Shown piece after piece: positions 12,050 to 24,414 of a DNA stretch of 64,000 nt. Within the stretch, counting starts at the first letter, position 1. The number at the start of each line of letters is the position of its first letter. Made by a program: the position numbers and the translations under genes. The DNA is from Adineta vaga. Its lineage: Eukaryota > Rotifera. The notes below the pieces were generated by a model, which worked only from the letters and a program-made list of their open reading frames with translations, was not told the origin of the DNA and searched no databases. The stretch is taken from the NCBI GenBank assembly GCA_021613535.1, contig CP075495.1, positions 7,502,001 to 7,566,000 of the forward strand, in the 5' to 3' direction.

Positions 12050-13185
12050 ATGAAAAAATAAAATTCTAATTTTAATTGTATAAAGTTCTAATTTTATATG
12101 TTTTATAGTTGTTGAAATTATTTTACAAAAAAATATTTTTCTTTTGTTTTGTCTTATGATGTAATCTATATTTTCATCTTATATGTATACATTTATTGAC
12201 ATATGTATTCCGTTCTCATCAGTGTTTCGATCAAGACTCAGTACTTTACAATCCGGTATGAAATAAACCAACGAATAGAAGAACATACAGTATTGTTTTG
12301 GCATTAATGACTTACAAGATAAAATGATATACGATCTTTTATTTTCTATTATTCATAGAACATTCTAATGAGTCATTCATTCTATTTACTCTACTTCAAA
12401 TGATGAATGAATATTTCTTTCTATTTGTGTACTCATCGAACTTAATTGTATGAAGATAATTTTTAAGAGAAATATGTGAAGCATTTATATTTATGTGATT
12501 TGTTTTATCATCTATGAAAGTGAATCAATAGTGAAAACATGCAGTTAAGCCTTTCCTTGATAATTATTCATTAATACGATGAATAATCAACTGTAGATTT
12601 TCAGAAAATTGAAAGATGTAAAAACGATAATTTTTACACCTGATCGATACATCTATCACTAAGAAAATGTAACTCTTTGGCTATGATTATCTGTAATATC
12701 CAATCGTTATGTTCAGTATATTTCGTCATACTCTTTCATCTATAATATTCTTGTCCTACTTCGAATGATTGATAACCTACAGAGAATGAAAGAAACAGAA
12801 ATACTCTTATTCTTTTCCTGTGTTATGTGCCGATATCTGTTGCTTGTTGTATCATACATACAACTAAATATCTATAATAGGAAAGCCAACTATGTTTGGT
12901 TGGTCCAAGAAAAATATTCTTCCTATTCTTCTTTCTTTCGTTCTTTCTTTCTGATAGATATTCTATGAGTTAGAAATAACAAAAATAACGTTAACGAAAC
13001 ATAACTTGCGACTTTTTGTTGTATTCTTCTTCCTCTTTCTATAAGGATAGCTTATTTTTGTTCGACCCCACCCACTGCTTTGTGTTCTTATTCATAGAAT
13101 ATTGGAGAATCTCGTACATCCATCTCTATTAATATAAAATCGGATAACTTAGTATACTATTTGTGACCAAAAATAAAACTGAATT
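12050..13185. other. 1.1 kb gap upstream of the LIM gene
   Basis: AT-rich sequence. A 67-codon open stretch at 12765-12968 has no family character. The last 150 nt before the LIM ATG are probably its promoter. Confidence 0.5.
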
Positions 13186-13834
13186 ATGTCAACTCCACAT
13201 TTTTGTGATCGTTGCGGATCATGTGGCAAAAGTTTTGGCCGAACAGAACCACGAACGATGTTCAATAATAAAACTTATCATCAAAATTGCCTCAAATGTG
13301 CTAAATGTCGAAGTCCTTTAAGTGGAAATTTCTATCCAACATTAGAAGGTTTCACATGTGAACAATGTCATAAACGTATTTCAACTCGTTGCAAACGCTG
13401 TGGTAATGCTATTGAAGCTGGTATTAAATATAAATTATATAAAGGACAAGAATATCATCCGGAATGTTTCTGTTGTTGGTCATGTAATGCACAAATTAAT
13501 GAAGGTGAACAATTTTATGAATTACGTGGTTATCCACAATGGTAAGTTTCCAATCTTTCAAGTCCATAGACATTGAATTTACTTTTTTTTTTCTATATTC
13601 TATAGTCCCAAATGTCATAACGAAGGTAAACAAGAATTTGCTGATTATCAACCAGTTGAACTTCATCAATGTGTCAAATGTCATAAAACAATTGAAAAAA
13701 CACAACCATTTTCATACTATGAAGACAAAACCTATCATAATGATTGTTTTACATGTAATCGGTGTGGTCTCAGTTTAGTAGGAAAACCATGTCATCGTCT
13801 TGGTTCAGCTATTGTCTGTCCTAATTGCAATTAA
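13186..13834 (+). CDS. three-LIM-domain protein
   Basis: Two exons (13186-13541 and 13606-13834) encode 194 aa; the codon TG|T rebuilds a zinc-binding Cys across the intron. Three LIM domains follow one another. LIM1 starts CGSCGKSF with HQNC and CAKC; LIM2 is CKRCGNAI with HPEC and CWSC; LIM3 is CVKCHKTI with HNDC and CNRC, closing with CPNC at the C-terminus. Each has the expected double zinc-finger spacing. LIM-only proteins of this size act as protein-interaction adaptors in the nucleus or on actin structures. There is no homeobox, PDZ or PET domain. It is FHL-like or LMO/PINCH-like; the exact orthologue is not resolved. Confidence 0.85.
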
Positions 13835-14623
13835 AAAATATTTATGAAAATCGTAATAGTGAAGATCATATTTATACCTATCATTATGTAAACCCATTCT
13901 TTTTTTCTCAGCTTTTTTCTCAAAAATATATATATATTTAAGAATAAGAATGTCAAAACGAACTATGCGTCAAGTTTATCCTATTTTAACTGGATACATT
14001 GATCTGAAGATATGAACTAGACACAACACTCTATTTATGTATAAACTACTGAAAAATAAACGAAATCTTTCTTGCGAGGATATCTGATATATCGATTGAT
14101 ACTAAGTAAATAATGTACTACCATGCATATACAACTGATATTCGTGAAAGTTGTTCGATCTCATCAAATAACAGCATGTAAAATAAACATTTCTGTGGAT
14201 CACGTACGAAAATCAAAAACTTCATCAAGATTGAGAGTACATAGAATCATCTCATCATACTTTTTAATAATCTTTTTATTTCTGTATATGCATATATGTA
14301 CGTTTTATATGTGTGTTTTTTGTTGAGAAATAAAATGATGTTAAATGAGAGAAAGAAACCAATCTTCCAAGTCAGAAATAAAAGACAAAACAAGAAAGAA
14401 TAGTACTAAAGTGAATAATACTTTCAGAAATGTATGACGAAGAACAAAAAATAACAAGAAAAAAAGAGTAAACGAATGGCGACGACGACGACAATGACAA
14501 TGGAGAGAAAAGATTTGTTTTGGTTTTTTTTTCAATTGTATACGAAACAAAACAAGAAAGAAAAAAAAATGAATTCGATAGACTGACAGACCGATAAAAA
14601 CAAAACAAAAACAATGATATCAG
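13835..14623. other. convergent 3' gap
   Basis: This region between the stop codons of the LIM gene and the RBM24/38-like gene contains a short (AT)n near 13926 and probable 3' UTRs. No gene was recognised. Confidence 0.5.
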
Positions 14624-16848
14624 TTAAGTGTAACCTGACCAGTACAATTGTTGTCCACTTGTTTGCGTATTTCCATTAATATTTGGTGCAGCTGATCCAA
14701 TAGAACTTGGTTCAAATAATGCAGATGGTACTTCATAGACTGTTTGTGGTGTTGCTGTACCAGGATTTAATGCTGTTGTAGTATTCGTATTTGATGCTGT
14801 TGATAAATTTGCAAGATTAAATTGCGAAAATAGATTTGATGGCCATGAAGTGGCTGTAGCACCCCCCGATGTAGTTAAATAAATCGGTTGTTGAATAGTT
14901 GATTGTTGTGCTAATGGATAATAGATCAGATTTGACCTAAAGAATATAGAAATAAATATAGATATATTATTGAACAAAGTCATTTTTTGGAAGTATATTT
15001 TTGGCCTATAAAATTTGTGGTAGAACTAAAAATATAATAGATCATCGAAGTCAAACCAAACACAAACGAGAGCCAAAACAACAAACAAACACACAAAATA
15101 CACACGGGGATAAAAGAGCACATATCATGATCATTTCATATTTTTTTATCTAGTTGAAAGGAAAAGAGAATCAGAGATCAATCGTTACGAAAGTCTGTTG
15201 GATGTATATGCATATGTATATGTATATAGTAGATATATATGTACACACGGCAAACAAAATGCAAACGGGCAAAACAAATATCAAAACACGGTCAGAGCAC
15301 GCGAAAAAAACACCCACAAGCACCTTTTATATTTAATTCACTTTGCTCTTCATCCGTTGGCAGCTTTTTGCATTAGCCTAGAGATAGACAGAAAGATAGG
15401 AAGAAAAGAATGCCGCACTTCATTGTCTCATGAATTTCTTTACGAATTTGAAGAAGCAACAAAGAAGAAAAGTGGTAATTGTTTATCCAACTTTCACCTT
15501 TCTTTCTCTCCTATTCTTTTCTCGATTATATACATTAGTTTCCATTCATTGAAAAATGCCATCGGCAAAAAATGCTTTCAAACTTTACTTTAATTTCGTC
15601 TCAGTCGAAAAAAAAACAACAAGGACAATCTGAAACCTCTCCGATCAGAGTTTATAATTGAGTTTTAAAAACAAATAAATGGCTTCTAACTCAAATAGAA
15701 AAATCTCATTAAGACGAAGAATATCATCTTAAAATGACATACGGATAAGCAGTAGCTGTTGATTGATATGCTGGCATACGAGCCAATAAATTATAACCAA
15801 CTAAAATGAAAATAAAAAAAAACATGTTAGCAATTCCAATTAGTTTTATTTGCATACGTGGTAATGTCGCTGTACGATTCTTAGCACCCATATAAGCTAA
15901 ATTAACATTAGCACGACGACCATCAATTGTTGGATTGGGATCTTTTACAGCTTCTTCAGCATCTTCTTTTCGTACCATCGTTACCTATTATAAATACATA
16001 AAGAAAATCATCTAGATGCAATGAAACATCGTTTTTCGTTTAAAACTAACAAATCCATATCCACGTGATTTGCCTGTACTACGATCATTGATAACAACAG
16101 CTTCTTCAATATCACCAAATTTAGAAAAAAATGCTCGCAATGTTTCATCAGTTGTATGATAAGGTAAACCTAAAGAAAATTTTCTTAAGTAATACTTTTC
16201 GTTTATGTTTTCTTTTGATTACCTCCGACAAATATCTTTGTAAATGTCGTATCTTTTTGTAAATTGGCTTGCATTAATGGATAATAATTAGGTGAATGTG
16301 ATTTGATTGATGCAAATCGTGGCGTATAACGTTGTCGATTAATTGAATTAAGGACAGGCGACGACGGTGTGGGCAAAGTATGCAACCAAGAATGATAATA
16401 GTTCGAATTATTATCGTCACTATTCGGAGTGACTTTTGTTAATGTTGATCTTAAGAGAAGGAGAGAAAACGAGCTGCTTTGTCGTGTTGATGTGATGTAA
16501 GTTTCGTATTTGTTTTATGATAAGGAAGAGTTATGAAAAGATTGTTTATGTTAAAAATGAAGTGAAAGAAAAAGAAACTCTCTCTTTTATAATACAAACT
16601 CTTGAAGCCTTTTATTTTCTTTTCTTTCTCTATTTAACTGCTGGAACCAATCAGATGAGACAGAAGAAAAGTGTTGAGAATTAAAATAAATAGACTTACG
16701 ATGATGGTCGCATCCAAGATTGATTATTATTATATTGATGATTGTTAGTTGATGGTGGTGATGGCGGAAAATATGTTGGGTGCTGACGCCAATCTTGCCG
16801 TGGTGAATAGGAGGATGGTGAACATGATAAACGTTGATGATGTTCCAT
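14624..16848 (-). CDS. RBM24: RNA-binding protein of the RBM24/RBM38 (SEB4) family
   Basis: Six exons (16848-16700, 16449-16223, 16169-16051, 15984-15858, 15800-15743, 14936-14624) give 330 aa. A single RRM begins near residue 115 with [12 protein letters not shown] and continues [23 protein letters not shown]1 is KSRGYGFV, and the family-specific end is [21 protein letters not shown]. These stretches match RBM24/38, which bind AU/GU-rich mRNA elements and control muscle splicing and mRNA stability. The tail is Ala/Thr/Ser/Gln-rich, ending QQLYWSGYT. An N-terminal extension of about 115 His/Ser/Pro/Asn-rich residues is unusual, because vertebrate members start almost at the RRM. The 57 nt intron between exons 4 and 5 could also be read through in frame, so an isoform retaining it is possible. 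Confidence 0.88.
14937..15742 (-). other. long last intron of the RBM24/38-like gene
   Basis: An 806 nt intron lies between the penultimate and last exons (donor at 15742, GTATGT; acceptor at 14938-14937). Long 3' introns are uncommon in this window. Open stretches inside it on the plus strand (15154-15593) look random. Confidence 0.6.
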
Positions 16849-17745
16849 TCGATATCAGATTATATATTGAATGAAATGAATACGATTAACGTTACGTTCT
16901 ATTATTTTATTTTGTGCTCTGTTTAAAGAACGAAAACAAACGATTTCATATAGACAGATAGACGAATAGAAAAAAAAGAGAGAAAAACATGCTTTTCCGT
17001 CGGCGAATTATCCCTCGATATACATATACATGTGCATTCATACATATATGAAAAGATCATGAATAGAACGAACTAGACGGCGAAAGATAAAAATTGACGT
17101 CAAAGTAATACACAACCTTGTTTGCCTGTCTCTCCCGTTTGAAACATGTGATTGAGTCGAATTAGTATTCTTCGCAGACGGTAAAGTATAAAGATAGAAA
17201 CAATTACTGTCTAGTAATACTAATTCGAATAGAAATAATAGTTCTAAGTACTATGTCATGATCCTTCAAATCTATCTAAGAAGCTCGAGTAAATAGAATA
17301 ATATATAAATATACAGAACGAATTTAAGATAAAAACATAATGTTCAATTCTTCCTTATTTATACGATTAATGTTCCTATGACTTATGATAATAATATTCT
17401 AGTCAATCCTTATAAGAAAACAAAATAACTGTTATGCAAAGAACATTTCTACAATTAAGTTTGTTTTAGTACGACTTCCTTTATGCAATAAATGTACAAC
17501 AATGACCTACTTTTTAATCTAATATTTGAATGAGAATATATATATTCAAATGATAGTATATGCTTGTTGATCAACTCGATAATACGAATGACTTCTGAGA
17601 AGAAAAAAACAAACGAAGAATGTACTGCTTCATCATGCACATCAGTACTTGACTATATTTAAATTTTTTTTGCTGTTAAATCATACATATGACATTTCAA
17701 GAGTTCAATGTGCATTGATATTCACCATTGTTTTGTGATTGTTTA
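16849..17745. other. gap between RBM24/38-like and the Ig-like receptor
   Basis: About 900 nt of AT-rich sequence containing the RBM promoter and the 3' flank of the receptor gene. No coding signal was recognised. Confidence 0.5.
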
Positions 17746-19835
17746 TCAACTAATAATGAATGCTTCATTATCCATACACATCGAAGTCATTTTATTGAAT
17801 TGATCAAGTTCAATTTGACTATCGAATGAAATATTTGAACTGTTCGATTTAACTATTGGATAATGATTCATTAATGGTACAGATATTTTAAGTATTTTCA
17901 TATCATTATGCTGTTCAAGAATATTATCATCGAAGAGATCTGATATTTGATTGGATTTGACTAAAGGTAGTTGTGTCATATCACTATCTGTTGATATCTG
18001 AATTGCTAATTGTGTTGGTGGTTGTCCATTTACATTTCGATGACGAGTAGAAAATCGATGTGCGATTTGTTCTGGTTGAATATCGAAATTAGATTGTTCC
18101 ATCCATGACCAGGATGAAATATTAGTTGAAGGTAAAGAATCTATTGGTTGATTATCAATATAATCAAATGTATCATACGGTATTTGATTCCACAAAGAAT
18201 TTATATTTGATTGTTCGGCTGAATATTGAATAGTGACCATAACATCATGATGAATATGTAGAGATTTTTGTTTATTTATTGAATCATCTGAAGATGAAAT
18301 TGTTGGAGAACGTCGTTTGAATGAATAACATACGATGATTGATAGTATCAAACAGAAGAAAATGAATAGAGTAATGAGAAGAATTCTATTAGAAATCGAG
18401 TGTAATGCGAATTTAAATGCAAAGACTAATGTATGTCTTACATGATGATTGGATGAAAGAAATCGAGATTAGTTGTATTCTTTGTCGATATATGTAATGT
18501 CATCTCAAATTCTAATAGTTCGTTTTCATCATCACCAATACACATGTATTTTCCTAAATTTTTGACCATCTTTTGAATTTATGTGAACATTTTTCAATTT
18601 ATCAAACCTTGCATTTGTTCAGTAATGTTATTTAATACAAGTGTTCGATTATTCGATATTTGATATTTTGGTTGATATCGTTGATAATACCATGTATATT
18701 TCAAATATTTTTCTGAACCATCGATTGGACCTATAAAATATACATAATCATATATCTCGGTTATAAATAATTAATTCCAATTTTCTTGCAGACACACAAC
18801 TATGAATAACGATTACATTATGATAGGGAAGACTATTTTAATTGATGTACTGATACTACTTCTGAAAATAGGTTAGATAACTGGTTTTATATCAAATTTC
18901 TTACATTGTATTTGAATGGTTTGTCCTTGTTCAACATGAATATTTCGTATATGAATAATATCATTTGTAAACGACATATCTCGATATGGAATAAGTTTGG
19001 TTCGACATGAATCAAATGTATAAATATCTTTCTTCCATGGATTATAAAATGGAAATATTATCATTCTTGTTAGTAATTCTTCTGTTTGTATCAACGTCAT
19101 ATTTTGTAAATAACTGGTGCTATCGAAGATATATTCACATTGTTTTCCTGATGATTTCATTGTTAGTGTTTGATCAGTTATAGGAAAATTAATAGGCTGA
19201 AAATTGATACTAGTTCGATAGATATTTTCTTCGAATAAATTTGCTCGACAATCATTGATCAATACTTGTCCAGAGATTTGATTATTTTTCTGAGGATGCA
19301 AATAGATTTTCTCTGTACATATTAATGATGATGAATGGAATGAAAGAAGTGCAAAACGTGTTTGAATTGAACATAGAGTTGAATGACTATCATCTTTAAG
19401 ATAAGTCATTGATAAAAATACATGTGAAAATAATGGTGATGTAACATTTACAAGAATGAAATCACTTCCATATTCTACTATAATCGGACAAATTTTTATC
19501 AAACAAATATAAGATGTGTCTTCGATTTCAAAATTTCTTAAGAAAATCTTTACACGTTGAATAGTTCGATTACCAATGAATTGTTGTTCATCAATAAGTT
19601 GAATATCAATCTAAAATTAGTTTTAATGCGAAGGAAAATCTTCGATGTCAATACTTACTTGATATGCTGACTGACATTGAATACAATTTAATGGCAATAA
19701 TGGAAGGTTTAGTTGAGTTGTACGATTAAGAAAGAGATAATTTAGAGAATTTGATTCTTTAAAACAAGTTCTATAGGCATAAGCTAATTTGAATAACAAT
19801 GACACACAACAAATAAGTAACAGTTGATGAAACAT
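17746..19835 (-). CDS. single-pass type I membrane protein with Ig-like domain, orphan
   Basis: Five exons (19835-19659, 19610-18905, 18730-18608, 18553-18442, 18385-17746) join in frame to 585 aa. It starts with a signal peptide (MFHQLLLICCVSLLFKLAYA). The ectodomain of about 350 residues has scattered Cys and many N-glycosylation sequons. It ends in an Ig-like module, with KYTWYYQRY as the core Trp strand and GKYMCIGDDENE as the Y-x-C strand. A transmembrane helix (about residues 375-395, LLITLFIFFCLILSIIVCYS) is followed by a basic stop-transfer (FKRRS) and a 190-residue cytoplasmic tail rich in Ser/Gln/Asp. The plan is that of a cell-surface receptor or adhesion protein. No kinase, TIR or phosphatase domain is present. 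The family is not recognised. Confidence 0.75.
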
Positions 19836-20013
19836 GTTGATTGAATTTCTAATCAACTCTTTCTTTCATTAGCTATTCGTTTCTGATTTGTTTATTTTCT
19901 CTTAGATAAGTAAAATCATGAATACAATGACAAAAAACACACATATGCATGGTCTTTAGAAATTGATCGTATGAAAGATATATGTTGAATAAGAAGGAAA
20001 AATGATTCACTGA

Positions 20014-20741
20014 TTATGATGAAGGACGTGCATTACCATCTGTAGAGAATGTAGCAGTATTTGGAGGGGCATGAAGGTCTAAATCAATATAATGGACATT
20101 ATCAAATGTTGTTGTTGTTGTTGTTGGACGTGAGGGTGATCTAAATGTATCATTGCTTGTATTAACTGCTGTTCGCGGTACACGACCACCAGTACTTATT
20201 GTTATATTGATATCTACTACACATCCACGTCCATTTATTGGAATTGTTTGACGAATGGGTGGTGATGTATAATTAGTAGAAAGTGCACGTTGTGATGGTT
20301 GAATTTCACTTCTTCGTTCAGCAACTACTCCAGCATTTGAACTAACAGTTTGATTTGTAACGGTATGTTGCTCAGAAAAACCGCCACTATGACCATCATT
20401 TACCCTTAGGTGAGGATTTCGAAAAATGACACGATCTTTATTGTCATGGTTTTGATAACTATCACGTACTATCAAACCTTCATTACGAATTGACGAAATT
20501 GGACTTGCATGGTTATCTTGAGAACTATAACGATTTGTACGTTGTGGAGCAGATAAGTTATCAAATGAATGTTGTTGACTATTTGTAACGTTTGATTCGA
20601 TACGCATTGCTCTATGTACATGATTATTATTTGGTTTATCATAGTAACCATTTGAATCTTAATTTAGTAGAACAAAAAACAAACAATGTAAAGAAATTAT
20701 ATGAAAATAGTTTTTAAATTACCTTGTCGTGGACGAGACAT
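20014..20741 (-). CDS. unrecognised disordered protein, 220 aa
   Basis: A 19 nt first exon (20741-20723, MSRPRQ) is spliced to 20657-20014, with the junction codon in frame. The protein is rich in Ser, Thr, Asn, Arg and Pro, with a run of six Thr near the C-terminus. The only stretch with a folded look is RGCVVDINITISTGG. There is no membrane segment or known motif. It lies 178 nt upstream of the receptor gene on the same strand. It is probably a regulatory or scaffold protein with an intrinsically disordered sequence; the function is unknown. Confidence 0.6.
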
Positions 20742-21867
20742 GATTAATGTTGATATATTATACTATCGTGTAGATGTCTATGACTAAGAATGTTGAAGTT
20801 ATGAATGAGACACAGAAAAGAAATGTCAGTATATAAAGTGAAAACACTCTTTTTCATAAATAACTTCGAAGAATTACACATACCTCAACGACAATAAAGA
20901 TACAGACACCTCTTCTCTTCTTTTCTATCGCAGAAAAAACACTGTCGAAAAGAAAAAGGTAAGAAACATGTTAGATAAACGACTACAATAGTTAACCACA
21001 CAAATTTACCAAACAAAAAGGTATTAAATAGTTTAAATTCCATATTATCACTGAGAAGATTCTTTTCCACAATGAATTACAAGGTAGAATTTTGAATAGA
21101 CATTTTCATCAGTTAGGACTTGAAATTCAACTTATCTATAAAAATATGTAAAAGATACGATATGAAAGCAACAGTACATCGAATTCATATTCCAACTGAT
21201 ATTTATTGCATAGATTTAACGTCGATAAGATCTCTCTTTTTTTTGTTCTATTTGGTTTTAAAAGATAAACAAAATAAATAAACAAACAAACAAACAAACA
21301 AGCAATCATGGCAACGTTTCAAATGTTATCTGAAGATGATAAAAGAGAAACCAGTAACAAACGTAGCTGCTCAATTATCTTGTTTCATAGTCAAAGAAAA
21401 CTAACTTATCGTGAACAAAAATTTATCTATTGATGAATAACAATCAATCTTTTACAATTTCATTTTATTTACGAGAAATACGTATGATAAATTAAAACTT
21501 CTCAGATTATGGTGATATTTAAAGTCACGCATTCTACTTGTTTCTTCAAGCCTTCGAATATTTACCATTTCTTTTATCAGTAATTTTTTTATAAATATTT
21601 TGAAAAAATATTAGTTTTTCTAACAATATTACATAGCATTATTCATTCATAGAATCAGCAGTTTTATGTTTTCATATATTTATGTCAATATATCCTTACT
21701 TATCAGAAAATTACGTCTTTTCTTTCTTGACTTTGCTATTCATAATATTGATTGTTTATTAATGAATTTTAATCCAAAATTGTTTCTTTATTTCTTTCAT
21801 ACATATATATATATATATATATAATTTCAAATTCAATGATAATACAGTAGATATTCAGGAAGTCTTT
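20742..21867. other. 1.1 kb gap with (AT)n tract
   Basis: Promoter side of the disordered-protein gene and 3' flank of the GTPase gene. A 61-codon minus-strand open stretch at 20885-21070 has no family resemblance. An (AT)n run lies at 21803-21823. Confidence 0.5.
21803..21823. repeat. (AT)n microsatellite
   Basis: Alternating AT for about 21 nt, just downstream of the Ras-like gene. Confidence 0.85.
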
Positions 21868-22687
21868 TTATTGCTGTGCACAACTTTGTCGTTTACTTGT
21901 TGTACGTTGATCTTTATTCGCAGATAAATTTGGATCTGATGAACGACGTGTTATATCACAATTAAGTGTCATATTAATATTAGATAAATGTAAAAGAAGA
22001 TGAAATGCTTTATATACAGATTCACGTTCACGACATGTAGTTTCGATAAGATTCGATGACCATTGTTCACGTACGACTGTTTCAGCATAATCTCGATTTA
22101 TTTCACGTATATTTAAATCAACATCACACTTATTTCCAACGAATATCATTGGTATAGATGTAGTTACTAAATCACCTTTGATTTCTAGAACAAGTTGATA
22201 CATTCGTTGAGCAATATCAAATGAAGATGCATCATTGACGGCATAAACAATAAGAAATGCGTCACCACGAGCAATAGCTAAACGTCGCATAACAGGAAAT
22301 TCATCGATTCCAGCTGTGTCTAATATTTCTAATATAATATGACGATCAACAAGTGCAAGTTCAGCGCTATACATCTCATCGACAGTTTCTTTATGCTCAA
22401 TAACGAATTTTTCGGCTAAAAATTGTTGACATAAACATGTTTTTCCTAAGAAATACAAAATAGAAATATATAATACTAAAAATTCATTTTTACGAACCAA
22501 CTTTAGTCGCACCAAGAACAACAATGCGAAGTTTTTCTTCTGGTCCTTCATGATCTATCGTTGCTGCTCGTTTCGATTGAAAACTAGGACGATGATGATG
22601 TCGACGAGGTGATGGATTTGTCGATGTACGTCTTCGATTTTCTTGAAGTGTGAGTGATGTAATATCATTCGATAGATCCGATGACAT
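21868..22687 (-). CDS. Ras-like small GTPase, RASD/Di-Ras related
   Basis: Exons 22687-22498 and 22445-21868 give 255 aa; the intron splits the P-loop codon so that GATKVGKTC is rebuilt (G1). G3 is DTAGIDEF, G4 is NKCD and G5 is ETTCRE. The stretch FPVMRRLAIARGDAFLIVYAV is typical of the RASD (Dexras/Rhes) branch. A basic extension of about 50 residues precedes the G domain. The C-terminus ends CAQQ, a possible but non-ideal CaaX prenylation box. The residue equivalent to Ras Gln61 is Ile, so intrinsic GTPase activity is likely low, as in RASD proteins. Role: membrane-associated signalling switch. The exact orthologue is uncertain. Confidence 0.82.
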
Positions 22688-24165
22688 TGAAGTAAATGTT
22701 CTGAATATTTAATATTGTTGCATACGATAAAAAAAATAACAGTTAATGAGTGTATCAAGAATTTTTACATATATTAAGATGATGTGCGTGTTTAATTCCA
22801 GTCGACTGATATTTTTAAAGAGAGAAGCTCATGACAATCAAACTAAACATATAGAAATAGACACTGATAGAAGAAAATAACGCAACAGAGAAAGAGAGAG
22901 AGAGAGAGAGAGACGATGGGGGAAGCAGTAACTGTCAAAAAGAGAGAATCGTTGTCGTTTTTGTTCTTTGCTTCCTTCTCTTCGGTCTATCTACTTACTA
23001 TTCAGGCAATTTTTTCTGTCAACTATTGCTCTCGTTTTTATGACATATACTGAGTTATTACAATTGGCACGTTCATTTTCGTGTCATCAGTTTTTTCTTC
23101 TTTTTCTCTATTATAAATAAATATAAACTATTGCCGTAATTCCTATGTATACATACATAATAATTCAGTAAGAATTTCATTATTTGATTTTAACTGGAAT
23201 AAAATAAATACTTTTTTTTTATTTATTTATTTCTAACAAAATAAACTTATCTAATGAAGATCGAAGAAGAAAAGATTATTGCAAGTGAATTCTCTTGAGA
23301 TTCTCTTTTCTTATTGACAAATCTAACTCGATAAATAATGTCGGAAATGGATAGATAGTTTTCTCGAAGATTTCCTTTGAAATTATGAAAATATATATAA
23401 ACAAATAAATGATAAGATAAGGTCTCTGTTCATGTTACACATCATCGTTCCAAATTTGTTCCTATACTTTATTTTCCACTCTGACACATAACACATATCG
23501 AGTAGTAAATAATTAAAATGTCTATCCGTATTTAATAATTCAAGAAGAGAAAGATTACTTTTAATAATATCCTCTTCCTTTTCCATGCATGTTTCATTAT
23601 CAGCTATTTAGAAACATATTAAAATATGATACATAATAATGCTATATCATGGTTCTCTTAACTAGTCTCTACTTACTCACGTGCAATGATTACTTGATTG
23701 AAGAACAATTATTATCATGAAGGATTCAGTGGTCTGTTAGATACAAAAAGAACAAACTGTGTATCATATTTTATCATCTGAAACACTGAGTATGTTACTA
23801 AATAAGAGATATATCTAATAAGTTTACTAATTTAATATTTATATATAGAAATAAATCTTCCTAGATTATCGTAATATCTATGAAAAACGATCTATTTATT
23901 GATATTCATTTGATAGAAACAAAGTTATTTTTCTGGTGCTTTGGAACTCATTTTCTATATTTATCTAGAATAAACATATAGATGACTTGCATGATTCTAG
24001 TCGGAAGTCATTTGAAGCCTATGAGTTAGTTGACTGAAAGCTATTCTCTAACTTACAAGATAATTAGTTAATCATCAGCTATATGAGTATCATGTCTTGT
24101 TTCTAGAAGGAAGAAACCAAATGATTCTGGAATCTATTCATACAGATCGTTGATTGTAATAGCTT
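22688..24165. other. 1.5 kb gap with a GA-repeat
   Basis: Contains the GTPase promoter region and a purine tract (GA)n at 22888-22913. No supported gene was found; a 67-codon minus-strand open stretch at 23383-23586 looks random. Confidence 0.5.
22888..22913. repeat. (GA)n purine tract
   Basis: A run of GA dinucleotides about 200 nt upstream of the Ras-like ATG. It could serve as a GAGA-type promoter element, but this is only a possibility. Confidence 0.75.
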
Positions 24166-24414
24166 TTAAAAAGATGCTACTTCAGCCATATCATGTTCGT
24201 CATCTGTTGACAACAATGATTCGTTTGAATCTCGATTTGATGTATCTTCTTCAGTTTCATTTTCATCAGAAGAAATAATTGATTCATCATCACTGTCATC
24301 ATCTTCTGAAATCATCGGATCAACACATAACGGAAGAATAATAGTTAATAGAATAGTTCCTAATATAAAGCCAATTACAATTAACAGAATACATATAATA
24401 AAGAATATTTTCAT
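24166..24414 (-). CDS. small membrane protein with acidic tail, 82 aa
   Basis: A single frame starts at the ATG at 24414-24412. The N-terminal 30 residues are a strong hydrophobic helix (IFFIICILLIVIGFILGTIL followed by LTIILPLCV). The remainder is highly acidic and Ser-rich (SEDDDSDDESIISSDENETE). The sharp switch from helix to acidic tail, with no low-complexity DNA repeat, is unlike random AT-rich sequence and suggests a real signal-anchored protein. No splice partner or homologue was identified. It might alternatively be an exon of a larger gene. Confidence 0.45.
   Translation of the reverse strand: MKIFFIICILLIVIGFILGTILLTIILPLCVDPMISEDDDSDDESIISSDENETEEDTSNRDSNESLLSTDDEHDMAEVASF

Noticed and set aside
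20885-21070. 61-codon minus-strand frame with a hydrophobic stretch
   Set aside because: No supported start context, no conservation recognised, overlaps the promoter area of the disordered-protein gene.
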